DNA from: Ooceraea biroi
Lineage: Eukaryota; Arthropoda; Insecta; Hymenoptera; Formicidae
DNA length: 64,000 bases
NCBI RefSeq assembly: GCF_003672135.1
Contig: NC_039514.1
Coordinates: 5,504,432 to 5,568,431 of the forward strand
Direction of reading: 5' to 3'
The translations under genes and the position numbers were made by a program. The notes beneath the pieces are model-generated. The model did no database searches. It was given only the letters and a program-made list of their open reading frames with translations, and was not told the DNA's origin. Shown piece after piece: positions 46,104 to 56,622 of this stretch (within the stretch, counting starts at the first letter, position 1; each line of letters starts with the position of its first letter).

Positions 46104-46233
46104 ATCCAAGATTCTAAAGGACACATATTGTCCCAGAAGGAGGATATCCCTCATGGAAAATTGTTAAAATTTTCCTTTGTGACTGAAACTTATGACACTT
46201 TCGAAATATGCTTCATCTCGTATATTCCTAGCC
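46104..46233 (+). CDS. bai: p24 cargo receptor, exon 2
   Basis: Rest of the GOLD domain: IQDSKGHILSQKEDIPHGK, then LLKFSFVTETYDTFEICFIS. The second disulphide Cys is in FEICF. Compared with other TMED10 proteins as I remember them (GKFSF/GKFAF), the string GKLLKFSF appears to carry three extra residues. The acceptor is TTTTCTAG; the phase-1 donor is C/GTATGT at 46234. Confidence 0.93.
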
Positions 46234-46264
46234 GTATGTACATCTTTATTTTTCAATTAAACAG

Positions 46265-46773
46265 GGTTGGGAAAGTTACTTTAAAAGTATGTTTTAAAAG
46301 TATTTTGTTACAGTTTTTTCACTAAACATATAACTAGTTACAGTTACAAGTTACCGATTCTGAAAAGTAACGCGTTACAGTTATAGTTATTCAAAAAGTA
46401 AGGAGTCATTATCGAGCAGTTACTTTCCTGGGATGAAAATAAAAATATATCTACACACAGTGATAACAATTCAATAACATTCTATTCTAGAGATAAAAGA
46501 ATTAAATCATATAAATATGCTCTCTGAATACACTGATAAATTTATTATTTATATGATTACTTATCTTGAAATTATATAATGTTACATTATTTTATATATT
46601 TATATTATAAAATAACTATTAATGTAACTGTTAAATCAGTTACTAGTTACCAAACATATGTAACTGAGTTCAGTTTACAGTTACATGTGGAGAGAAAGGA
46701 AGGAAGATAAAGTTAGGGAAAAAAGTAACTGTAACTGTAACTTTGTTAGAAGTAACTTGTTACTTCCCAACTT
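46265..46773. mobile_element. GTTGGGAA...TTCCCAAC repeat, copy 1
   Basis: Inverted ends GTTGGGAAAGTTAC and GTTACTTCCCAAC with many internal copies of GTAAC/GTTAC. It lies in p24 intron 2. A larger related copy is at 53927-55053. Confidence 0.7.
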
Positions 46774-47173
46774 TGAAATTAAACAAACTCTAGTTCTTTT
46801 GTTATGACATAATTCGATTAGATATATAAATAATTAATTACTAAATACATGGCATCCCTTAAGAAGATGAATATAGCATGAAAAATCAAAAAGAATATTA
46901 CATAAATAGTTGATAAATATGATCACATTAACCCTTTCAGTACTAAATATTCAAGTGACTGGTGTACCCTCTGTGCTGAATTATGTTTTCTTTAATTTCT
47001 TAAATCTTAATTTATATTCTTGAAAAACGTTAACTACAGAACTAAACTATAGCAAAAGTTTGGAAAAACTTAAATTACAATTTTACAATATGTGACTAGA
47101 ATATATAGACTGGAATTGTTTCAAAGAAATATATTATGTTATTCTTAAAAGGCCAAGTAAAATTATGACAATG

Positions 47174-48316
47174 CACAGTGGGCTAGAAAACTCACAAAAG
47201 TGGCAAAAAACCAACACTCAAATTTTTACTCAATTATCACGATATCTTAAAATAGAGTAGTTGAAGTAGCCGTAGCGAAATGTTTTTACAGGTTATTCAA
47301 TATTTGTTCATATAGGGGCATCATGAACAAGAAAAATGTTATTTGTTTCCTAACATATTTATAATTTCTTTTTCTCATATGAAAAATTTAGCTTATCACT
47401 TTTAAAGGTTTTTCTTTTATGTAATATCAGTATTACGGGTATTTGAATTTGAAAAAGCTAGTAAAGATCTGTGGACGTTAACCTGATTTGAGTATCATGA
47501 CTTCTTGTGAAATCAATTTTATTCATTTCGCTTTTGTACAGGTTATTGTTTTCCTGCTCCCCGAGACTCCACTTTCTAATCAAAAATTGAAGGTGTCAGG
47601 ATCTTCATTATAATGTCTACTTTAAACTTATTCGGCGATATTTTGCGAATACTGTAATTTGCTATGTGTACATGAGTTTTAAATCGCCTAGATTTGCTAC
47701 GATTACGCGACTAGATACGTACAATAAGGTGCATTAATTCACGTGATAGCGAATATTTATTAATAGTAATATATTTATTAATGTTAATATATATATTAAT
47801 ATTATATATATGTATAATATATAGGTATATATATAATATTAATATATATATGTTAATATATAGAATGCATTTTTTCACGATATAAAGCTAGTTTGACGGA
47901 TAGACACCAAAGTTTTAAGTTCGACAATTTATCTCACTAGTTTATTTCTCATTGTTCTAAATATAACAAATAGAAAATATTTTGTCCTACGCAACGGTGC
48001 CCCATCTGCTGATAGGCCGCTCTATCGTGCCGGCACTGTCTCTCGCGGCGCTTGTACGCTCCGAGTAGGGAGTAGGAATTTTTGATGTCAGATTCGTTAT
48101 CAGCAACCTTGAAAACCATTAAATATCAAGTTCCATACAAATCCGATCAAAATTAATAGATATTGACCGCCATATTGGATCCACTAATTTGAATATTGAA
48201 TTTTCCATGTCAGATTCGTTATCAGCAACCTTAAAACCTCAAGTACCTCGAATTTCAGAAAAGTCTAAAGAAATCTTGAATTTTGTCCGCTTGTGCATGC
48301 TTTATGGCCCACTGTG
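47174..48316. mobile_element. Transib-like element with RSS-like ends
   Basis: 1,143 bp in p24 intron 2. Both ends begin with CACAGTGGGC (inverted), and CAATG is duplicated outside (47169-47173, 48317-48321). A 5-bp duplication with CACAGTG ends is the hallmark of Transib, the transposon family related to RAG1. From the left end: heptamer CACAGTG, 23 bases, then CAAAAAACC. From the right end: heptamer, 23 bases, then ACAAAATTC. Both match the nonamer ACAAAAACC at seven of nine positions. No transposase is present; a GC-rich patch (47993-48072) and a 26-base direct repeat (48085, 48209) lie inside. Confidence 0.75.
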
Positions 48317-49140
48317 CAATGCTTCATAATTTATTTTATCCTATAATATAGCTCTGAAAAAATATTTTCTTGCATACTTATAGTATACTGTTTATGCATG
48401 ATAATGCTGCATATCATTTTCTTATTGTAATAAGTCCATTTTCCATAATAATGAATATATAAAATATATAAAAAGAAGGATATGACTTTTTAAAATCTCT
48501 GGATCTAAATTTTACGTTTTTTATAGGATTTTTATTTCCGAGGATTTTTTTAAATATCTTTTAATAGTGTGCACAAAACATCAACAATGCATGATTTAAA
48601 ACAGAAAATTCAATGAAAGTATAAAAGACTTGAGATAATTGGAGAGATATTTTCCAATGAATGCAAAATGTGATGTTAAAACATATTGCATTGCATGTGC
48701 GTTATAATAGAAAGTACGCTCTTTGAATATTCTTTTCAATATGTTATTTTAATGTATATTTCAATGTAACATTTTTTTCTTATTTTTGCCAATATTCATT
48801 TTCTAAAGTATTGACTGGCATTTAAAAATGACCTTGTATAAAATAGATAAATGATAAATATAAAAAGAAAAGTTGTATGTCTGATTATATAAGTATAGTA
48901 TAGTATTATATATTTTATATTTACGTGTAAAGATTTTTTTATATGTATAGTTGGATAAATGTTTCATTTAGTCAATTTAGTGCGTGCTCGCTTTAATTTA
49001 ATAATTAAAAATTCCTTTGTAATATTCAGATTTTTTTATTTATATTGATTAATATTAACCATGTAACAATCAATTGCTTTGTATTCACTATTATGATATT
49101 AATTATTTCCAATTGCATATGATTTTGCAAAATATTTCAG

Positions 49141-49238
49141 CCGAACTTGATGTGAAAATTATTTCAGATCAGCGTGGTGTCAGACAAGAAGTCACATTAA
49201 TCACGAAACGCGGCATTGAAGCTAAGAATTATGAAGGC
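49141..49238 (+). CDS. bai: p24 cargo receptor, exon 3
   Basis: Encodes PELDVKIISDQRGVRQEVTL, then ITKRGIEAKNYEG, the end of the GOLD domain and the linker, using one base from exon 2. The acceptor is AATATTTCAG; the donor GGC/GTAAGT is in phase 0. VxLxTKxGxEAKNYE is highly conserved in p24-delta proteins. Confidence 0.95.
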
Positions 49239-50814
49239 GTAAGTGAACATAGCATTGTTTTATTATTGTAAATAATTATATTTCCTTTGAATATTATATC
49301 TTTTCGGGATTGTTTTAAGAGGAATCATCTGATGTTACTTTGTCTATTTTCTTTTTATATGTGACTTGTTTCCACGGTGCAGTTGGTAAAGTAGAGTTTG
49401 TTTGATATTGTGTTCACTAACATGTTATTAGGCACTTATATAACAATATTCTCAATTTGCTTTAAAAATAATAAGTTAACGTGTAGCACAGTTTCATTAA
49501 TATTTCAGTTTTTACACAATTTTTTACATGGATATTCTAAAATTATGAGTTTTAACTATTAAAGAAACTATTCGAATTATATTATTTCATTTGTTATTTC
49601 ATGTCTGAATACATAAGTCAGTTACGAAGACAGTCAATGTAACAATTTAATTTTCACCCTAATTCCCTTTAACAATTATTAAGGAGGCATTGGAGTGGAA
49701 CCAGGTTTGACGATAACGAAGGTGTAAAAAAAATGTGATGTAAATATCAGAATAAAGATTTCTTTGTTATTGCAATAAAAAGCTAGTATAACTAGTATAG
49801 CTAGTATAGTTGGACAATTGTGTAATGGTTGAAGGGATTATGTTTAAAAATAGGTAAATTGTTCCATTGATTGCATAAATCATAATTATAACTGTATGTC
49901 TCTTTCTGAATGACTCTCCTATATCTACTTTGTGATCCAATTTTATTATAATTTTATACTGTAAACAAATGTTGTTTTTAACCATTAATGCTTTTTTTTT
50001 AGTATTGGGATTGTTATATAAAAAAGAGATTGGTAGTTTTAATAACTTTTTCCCTTCCAGCTTAAATTTCTCAGAAATCCGTGCGCGTGTGTATGTGTGT
50101 GTATGTGATCATAATAACAGTGTAAACATAATAATATACGCTAATATCAGATATTTTTGTTCGATCTTCATTGTAACATTTTTTCAATAATAAAAGCACT
50201 AATATTACGCAATTATATAATATTCTGGACATAGGAATATTCTCTTCTGTTATATACTTTTCATGATAATTTCTTATTTTTTCTGTTTACAAAATATCTC
50301 ATAAATTTGTGCGCGTGAAAATGTTCAATGTACTATTCGATATCAAAATAATCAAATATTTGCTTGGATATTTGTCAATGGACAATAGTGGAGTTTATGC
50401 ATATACATTAAGTATTGTTAAGAATGTGCATTTAATTACGCGTTGCATTACAGGCTCGGTTCATCAAGTGTATACGCAGCTTAAGATCTTTGAAAATAAG
50501 AAAGTTTTATTTATAAACTTCTTCATGTGATTAATTGATTATGCACATTAATCGCACTTTGTGATTATTGAAAGATTATTGTAACTGCTATTTAAAATTC
50601 TACAATCGAAAATTACTGTCTGATATCCTTTTCGCACTATATGTGTAATACACATATTTAATGCACATACGATACAAAATCATTAGTCCATTATTTACCT
50701 TTAATATTCTGTAGATCTTGTATTCTTTTTTAGTGCTATAGTATCAATGAGACACAATTGAGGCTTTTATAAAGATCATCGTAAGAATTATTGTTTTTTT
50801 CTATTAATACGCAG

Positions 50815-50941
50815 ATCGGTGAAGCGGCAAAATTGAAACCTGTCGAAGTGGAATTGAAACGATTGGAGGATTTGTCCGAAGCGATAGTGCAAGATTTCGC
50901 CAGAATGCGGAGAAATGAGGAAGAAATGAGAGATACAAATG
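50815..50941 (+). CDS. bai: p24 cargo receptor, exon 4
   Basis: Encodes IGEAAKLKPVEVELKRLEDL, then SEAIVQDFARMRRNEEEMRD, the lumenal coiled-coil through which p24 proteins oligomerise. The acceptor is ATACGCAG; the donor AATG/GTAAGT leaves phase 1. Confidence 0.95.
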
Positions 50942-51091
50942 GTAAGTAGAGGATATTGAACAAAAATCACTTATATGGAAGTAAAATGTAGGATTTCCAA
51001 GTCATCATTAGTTTTCTTAAATCATATGCCGTAAAAGAGTGAATATTATTCTGCTAAGGAAAAATGATCTTACATTATAAACAATCTTTAA

Positions 51092-51986
51092 GGGGTTACA
51101 TACCTCCATAGCGGCGAAAAATTGATATGTTTGGGGAATTTTTTTAGGGGGTATATCTGAAATAATAAAGTAAAATATGAATTGCATATGATTTACTGGT
51201 CCTTTAAGTGTAAAAAAATAATTAATAATAAATTTTTGAATATTAATAAAATGAAGTTTTGTAGCATTAATTGGACCGCTGCTGAAAAAATGTCCCCTCA
51301 GAGTCGGCATGATATCTTTTTGTAACATTGATGGATCTGACAAATGCAAGAAATTTCTTGTAAAGTAATGTTGTAGTTATAGTCTGTCGAGCCAGATTTT
51401 TTAATTTCAAAAAAATAAACAATTATGCCATGTCAAAGTTGAACTTCATGTTTTCATGAAAAATTTCGGTCTTTAATTGTTTATAAAAATTGTACTAAAC
51501 AAAATTTCAAAACAATGGCTCGACAGACTAGACAAAACGATTACGAAGATTTGAGAACAAAAAATTTTAAAAAATATTGAAAACACTTCGAGTTATCGTG
51601 CCGACCGTGTCAAAAAAACTGGTTTCGAGAAAAACGCATTTAAAGTTTGAGAAGTAAAAATCGTGTAAATATTAATTTTTGTAGTGAGCTTAATCTCCCA
51701 TTCCAATTTCATATTGCGTGCCTTCCTTCTCGATAATTTTTATATTTTGTACAGTTCTCTGTAATCTGTGGGCTGTTCGAGCTTCTTTGCGGTAGCCTGC
51801 GCCGCACGCAGCAGCTGCGCGCCGCGGCCCGCCTCCTGACGCGCGGTCATATTTATTGTTATATCTTCGTTACGGATTGGAATTTTTTACTAATTCTTTT
51901 TTTATTATATTTTTAAAAGTATAAAGAATGAAAATCAGTAATAAAAAAAAATCGATTGTTTGAAAATTCTGGAGGTATGTAACCCC
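51092..51986. mobile_element. 895-bp TTAA-flanked MITE (piggyBac-type)
   Basis: Inverted ends GGGGTTACATACCTCCA and complement, flanked by TTAA (51088-51091, 51987-51990). An internal inverted repeat, GTCTGTCGAGCC ... GGCTCGACAGAC (about 51383-51529), and a GC-rich patch with repeated GCGC and GCAGC (51790-51850) are the only features inside. It lies in p24 intron 4. Length is close to that of the TTAA element at 23486 but the ends differ. Confidence 0.85.
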
Positions 51987-52034
51987 TTAACATTATAAAC
52001 GACCTATAATTAACTTATAATTATGTCGAGAGTA

Positions 52035-52155
52035 TAACCCATCGACATATAGTATGGACTGTGCGATCCGTACATGGAAGCCATGAAAAAGTGTCGCTCG
52101 ATTTAGGTATGTTTTCTCTGCCTGCGCGTAGTCCATACTATACGTCGATGGTATA
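52035..52155. repeat. Palindrome of about 120 bp, MITE-like
   Basis: Left arm ATAACCCATCGACATATAGT and right arm ATACTATACGTCGATGGTAT are near-perfect inverted copies, about 25 bp each, around a 70-base centre. Confidence 0.7.
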
Positions 52156-52801
52156 ACCCGAAGATATTTGTACGATTTTTTCCACTGTGTGAGTCAAAAT
52201 TGTCGTTTAATATTATTTGTGTATTCAGATAAACACCCGCTAGATAAATGTCTGCCATGTTGTGTTTCTATTCAATTGATCAGATTCAATACATAATTTT
52301 ATAAAAGAGAATTAAGTTGTAAAAAATATTATATAGAATTTAAAGAAATCAAATAAAAATTATTATTTAATAAAAATAATTATTTTGAGCTTAATATTAG
52401 TGATACTCTCGTGATTGGGACCAGAAATTCTCACGTATCATGTGAAATTATTAATGACATCATTTTCGGTGCCTATTTCGTCGCAGGAAATTTCAATACG
52501 TATACTACATTTAAAATAAATACAAAACATAACATTTATTTAAAAATATGACTTTCGGATATTTCTACTATTTCATCTAGAAAAAAAGCCATAAGACGAT
52601 CGCTTCTGAATTATGTAACTTTTGTTAGACGAATTTTTCTATTACTCATATAGTTTCAAAGATATTCAAGATGACAGTAGTTATTGTCTCACTCTGTATA
52701 TCACTGAAAGTGTGAAATATTTTCTTAAATATGTTTGAACATTTGATATGTTATTTGGTAATTCGATGAGTAATTGACAATGGCTTTTTTGTTTATTTCA
52801 G

Positions 52802-52923
52802 AGGCTACAAATACCCGAGTATTGTACTTCAGTCTATTCTCGATATGCGTCCTCTTTGGGTTATCTACCTGGCAACTTTTCTACTTCCGTCGTTTCTTTA
52901 GGATGAAGAAACTCATAGAATAA
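52802..52923 (+). CDS. bai: p24 cargo receptor, exon 5 (TM segment and tail)
   Basis: Encodes EATNTRVLYFSLFSICVLFG, then LSTWQLFYFRRFFRMKKLIE and stop. This is the single transmembrane segment followed by the cytosolic tail with the FF motif (COPII/COPI binding) and the terminal KKLIE COPI retrieval signal, identical to the tail of vertebrate TMED10 as I remember it. AATAAA lies at 53183. Confidence 0.96.
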
Positions 52924-53182
52924 ATGGATTTTCGATCGCTAACAAATATATTTATTCCATGAACTTCGTTTTTTGTTATCTCCCAAACTTCAGATTCAAA
53001 TTACAAAACTTTAATCTCGATATTACCAAAAAGTTTAAATATGCAGAACAATGCATTATAATTACATATTATCATACACGAGCCAATGCTATTTTTTTAA
53101 TTAATGTAAAATATATTAAATGCTCATTATTTTGTCACCGTTTACATGCATCACGTTCAAGAAAACATTATAAAATTTCTTA

Positions 53183-53188
53183 AATAAA
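53183..53188 (+). terminator. Polyadenylation signal of the p24 gene
   Basis: AATAAA 260 bases past the stop codon, in a 3' UTR with no other feature. Confidence 0.5.
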
Positions 53189-53309
53189 ATATATTGATAC
53201 GATATATCACATATTGTTTTCTTTTTATTTGTGAATAAATAACTGCATAATTGATTGTTTATTTTTTTAAATGTATTTTAGGATAAATTATAAAAATCAA
53301 GAGACATGG

Positions 53310-53900
53310 TAGTGTCTTGCGCCAAGTACACGAAAGAGAAAGACATATGCGCAATCCAAAGAACCACATGAGGGAGCGGGGATACATGCTTATTGTGCGA
53401 CGGAAATACGTCATGCAGTCATCTTGAACATCCACTTTTATAATAAAATATATAATAATATATAATAAAATAATAGTAAAATAATAATAAGAAAATAAGA
53501 AAATAATAAGATATATATAATAATAAGATATACATATATAAAATAATTTATATAGAGAGAAATAAAAAATATATTAAGAAGGTAGAATTCTGAAATAAGT
53601 GATTAAATAAAATATTGTGAAATATTTTATTTTTTCAGAATTGAGAAAACCAACATTCTTATATATATTCATATTTTATAATAAATCATTTTCTAATTAT
53701 TGTAGCAAATTTTGAGATATTTCCAATATCTCATGCTATAATGCTGAAACATTAATCAATTTTTGGCGCTTATCTGGAGCGTCCACTTTTTATGCTGATA
53801 TGACACTTTCGTCGCATACTCCCGAACCAAGTGCTCCTGTGGTTCTTTACTCTCTGGCGCAATCTCTTTCTCCTTTTCTATCTCTATCTAAAAGCAATTG
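53310..53900. mobile_element. MITE-like repeat, related to 31690-32400
   Basis: The outer parts are inverted relatives (GCGCAATCCAAAGAACCACA at the left; AGTAAAGAACCACAGGAGCA as the complement at the right). The middle is an AT-rich AATAAT/ATAATA tract (53440-53560). It provides the empty site for the hairpin at 31789. Confidence 0.6.
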
Positions 53901-53926
53901 TGCAAGATGATCGCAAGATGGAGTGT

Positions 53927-55053
53927 TGGGAACGTTACTTCAAAAAAGTAACGCGTTACCGTTATTTTTCGTAAAAAGTAACGCGTTATCGTTACTCGTT
54001 ACCAATTTTAAAAAGTAACTCGTTACCGTTACCGTTACTTAAAAAAATAACGATTCGTTACTTTTTCGTTACTTTTTTATAAAATATTTAAATAAAATAT
54101 GTACTTGATTAAAAAATGTAATTATTTTTATTTTTACACAGTTGGAAAATGTGTTTTCTTGTTAAAAAATATGCCGGTTAACATTTTTGTGTTAAATATT
54201 TAACACATTCATGTGTTAATTTAACATCTTGCTGTTGTGTTAATTTAACTCGTGTTAAATTTTTAAAACAACTAAAAAAAGTGTAAAAATTACGCATTGT
54301 GCACCTAGTTTTTATTTTACACAATAGATATGTTCCGTATTATTAGTGACAAGTTTTATCTGTTAAAATTTACAGAAAACTATGTTGAGAGTAAAGATGT
54401 ACGTAAAAATAACTTTTTTTTCGAGTTAATTTTATCATTAAAAATATGTTGATTTTACACAAAATTTATTTCAAATTACTTCGCAGTTTGCATTCATTTT
54501 GGGTTAAAATATTAACATAATATTAGTGTCACCATTTAACATATCCATATTATGTTAAATTAACACAAAAATTTATGTGGACCGTTTGGGACATGTAATA
54601 TCTGTTAAATTTAACACAAATTTTTCACCTGTGTATATATATTAACATTTTATTCATATATACATACATGTATATATATTATTTTAATAATAATAAATTG
54701 GTTTTGCGAAACTCTTGCACTTATAATTGCACATTGTTTTACTTAAAATGGTAACACTAAAATTAATAAGTAATAAAAAGAACTTAATTAGTAACTAATG
54801 AAAAGAACTGAAAGTAAAGAGCTGTTGCCTGAGTGGAATCTGTGCGTTCATTCTGCTGATTTATTGAGTAGAGATAAAAATTAAAATAACGATAAAAGTA
54901 ACGGTTAAATTCTTTACCGTTACTGTAAAAATGTAATAACTACGTTATCGTTATCATTACAGACAGCAAAAAGTAACGATCGTTACCGAAAAATAGTAAC
55001 GGTAACGGTAACGACGTTACAAGTAACGGAAGTAACGCGTTACTTCCCAACTC
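53927..55053. mobile_element. GTTGGGAA...TTCCCAAC repeat, copy 2
   Basis: Inverted ends GTTGGGAACGTTACTTC and GTAACGCGTTACTTCCCAAC. Both arms consist of dozens of GTAACG/CGTTAC units. A 501-bp MITE of another family is nested in the middle. It resembles copy 1 at 46265-46773. Confidence 0.75.
54135..54635. mobile_element. MITE, TTACACAGC family, copy 2, nested
   Basis: Ends TACACAG and CTGTGTA, with internal TTAACACA/TGTGTTAA repeats. The reverse complement aligns with 16233-16727 (495 vs 501 bp). It inserted into the GTAACG repeat. Confidence 0.75.
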
Positions 55054-56559
55054 TGGCAAGATGTCGACAAGATGTCGGCAAGATGTGAGGGAGATGACGG
55101 TGACGAAAAAGCGCAAAATGTCCCATACGTTGCTGCTGATCGTCACGGTGTTTCCTTCCTCTGATTAGTCAGCCTTCCATGTGACATTTGCCATGTAATC
55201 CCGTGTTTTATTATTTCATTCGTTCTGTTTGTTCTCAATAAAATAATAATCACAATATACAAAGTGTCCCAGACCTACCGTATAAGCCGTTAATGGTAGA
55301 TTCCTGAGTTCATTTCGAGACGAAAATCCTAATATCAAAATGTCGAGGCTACTATAGTTTTTAAACGGAAAAGGGAAAGTTTAAAGTTCACCAATCAGCC
55401 TGTCAAAATTTCGCGCGCTCAGGGACATCGCATATCAAAAGAGCCATTCCGCAACACTTCACTCAACACAATAGAAACATTAACACTCGATATTATTATT
55501 CACTTTATTTCTTTGTACATTGTTCCCACGACCGATGAATATCAGAATGATAATAGTTGATCTAAATTGTTATATGGAAACATGAGGCACGTGGAATTTT
55601 CAAAGCATTCGTGCGAAGCGTGCAACGAATAAATGACATTCTTATGTGATGAGAGAAAATCAATAGATCAATACAATCGATGTGAAATATGATTTTCTGC
55701 ATGAAATGTCGATAAAGAAAAAAATCGATAAGAAAAGAAAATATTAACATATTTGGAAATAGTTTATTAATTTATTTAAAGGAACAATTATCTTCTTTGA
55801 TCCAAAATTTTCGATGCAAAAAACCATACTTCATACACATACAGAAATACAACTGTTTCATGCGGCGGAAAAAAATAATTCGCTCTTCTGAATTATTAAT
55901 TACTCGAAAGATTTAAAATCTTTTTCACGTATTTGTCGCTCAAGTGAACTCGATTAGAAACACATTGCAGATACGAAGTAATACTCGTTTCTTGTTATCG
56001 TATTTATATCTATATACTGGCTTGTTTTCCCTCAGTAAACAAAGTCTGCTTCTCAAACGCGCATGAAACGTACCAATTATGCAATGGCGCGATAGTACAT
56101 TGTGTGTCCTTGTTCCATCCGCACATGAAATAATATTCCGTAATCGTCGAGTTCATTGGTCGTTCAACCATTCGCTTCGAGAGTTCTACTTTCGATATTC
56201 GTGTATTGCATTTAATATCGTAATCATCGACTCTGCCGATTTTGCTACATATGATACGGTGAAATAAAGAAAAAATGTTTTTTTCTTTATGGGTCATAGG
56301 CGGCTGCTAAAAATACGCGTTTTCGTGCTTGCTGATTTTTACTCTTCAAAAAGAAATCAATATTCAGATCTCAAACGAGACATCAGACGAGAAATATTAA
56401 CGACTTGATGTCTGAAAAATTATCGCATTTTTCAGCCATCTTCCTGTTGACGATTATTCTTATCTCGCATTGGTTCGATTAAATTTATAACATTCTCAAA
56501 TAAGTCATATATTTGTGATACTCGAAATTGAAAATTAGAAATAAAATTAATTTCTAACA
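55054..56559. other. Intergenic stretch, likely promoter at its right end
   Basis: Holds an unpaired MITE-like end at 55259 (CAAAGTGTCCCAGACC). The last few hundred bases lead to the ATG at 56560 and may be promoter and 5' UTR. Frames in 56010-56297 on both strands overlap and neither is convincing. Confidence 0.4.
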
Positions 56560-56622
56560 ATGGAGAAAGTCCAGAATTTAAAAGAAGAATCCAGCACTCT
56601 TCTGACGTCGATTCGCCCGCAG
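56560..56622 (+). CDS. Probable first coding exon, unknown gene
   Basis: ATG in good context (AACAATGG) opens 21 codons, MEKVQNLKEESSTLLTSIRP plus Q, ending in a consensus donor CAG/GTAAGA in phase 0. The composition is coding-like against an AT-rich background. The remaining exons were not found in the 7.4 kb downstream, so they are either missed or beyond the window. I do not recognise the protein. Confidence 0.45.
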
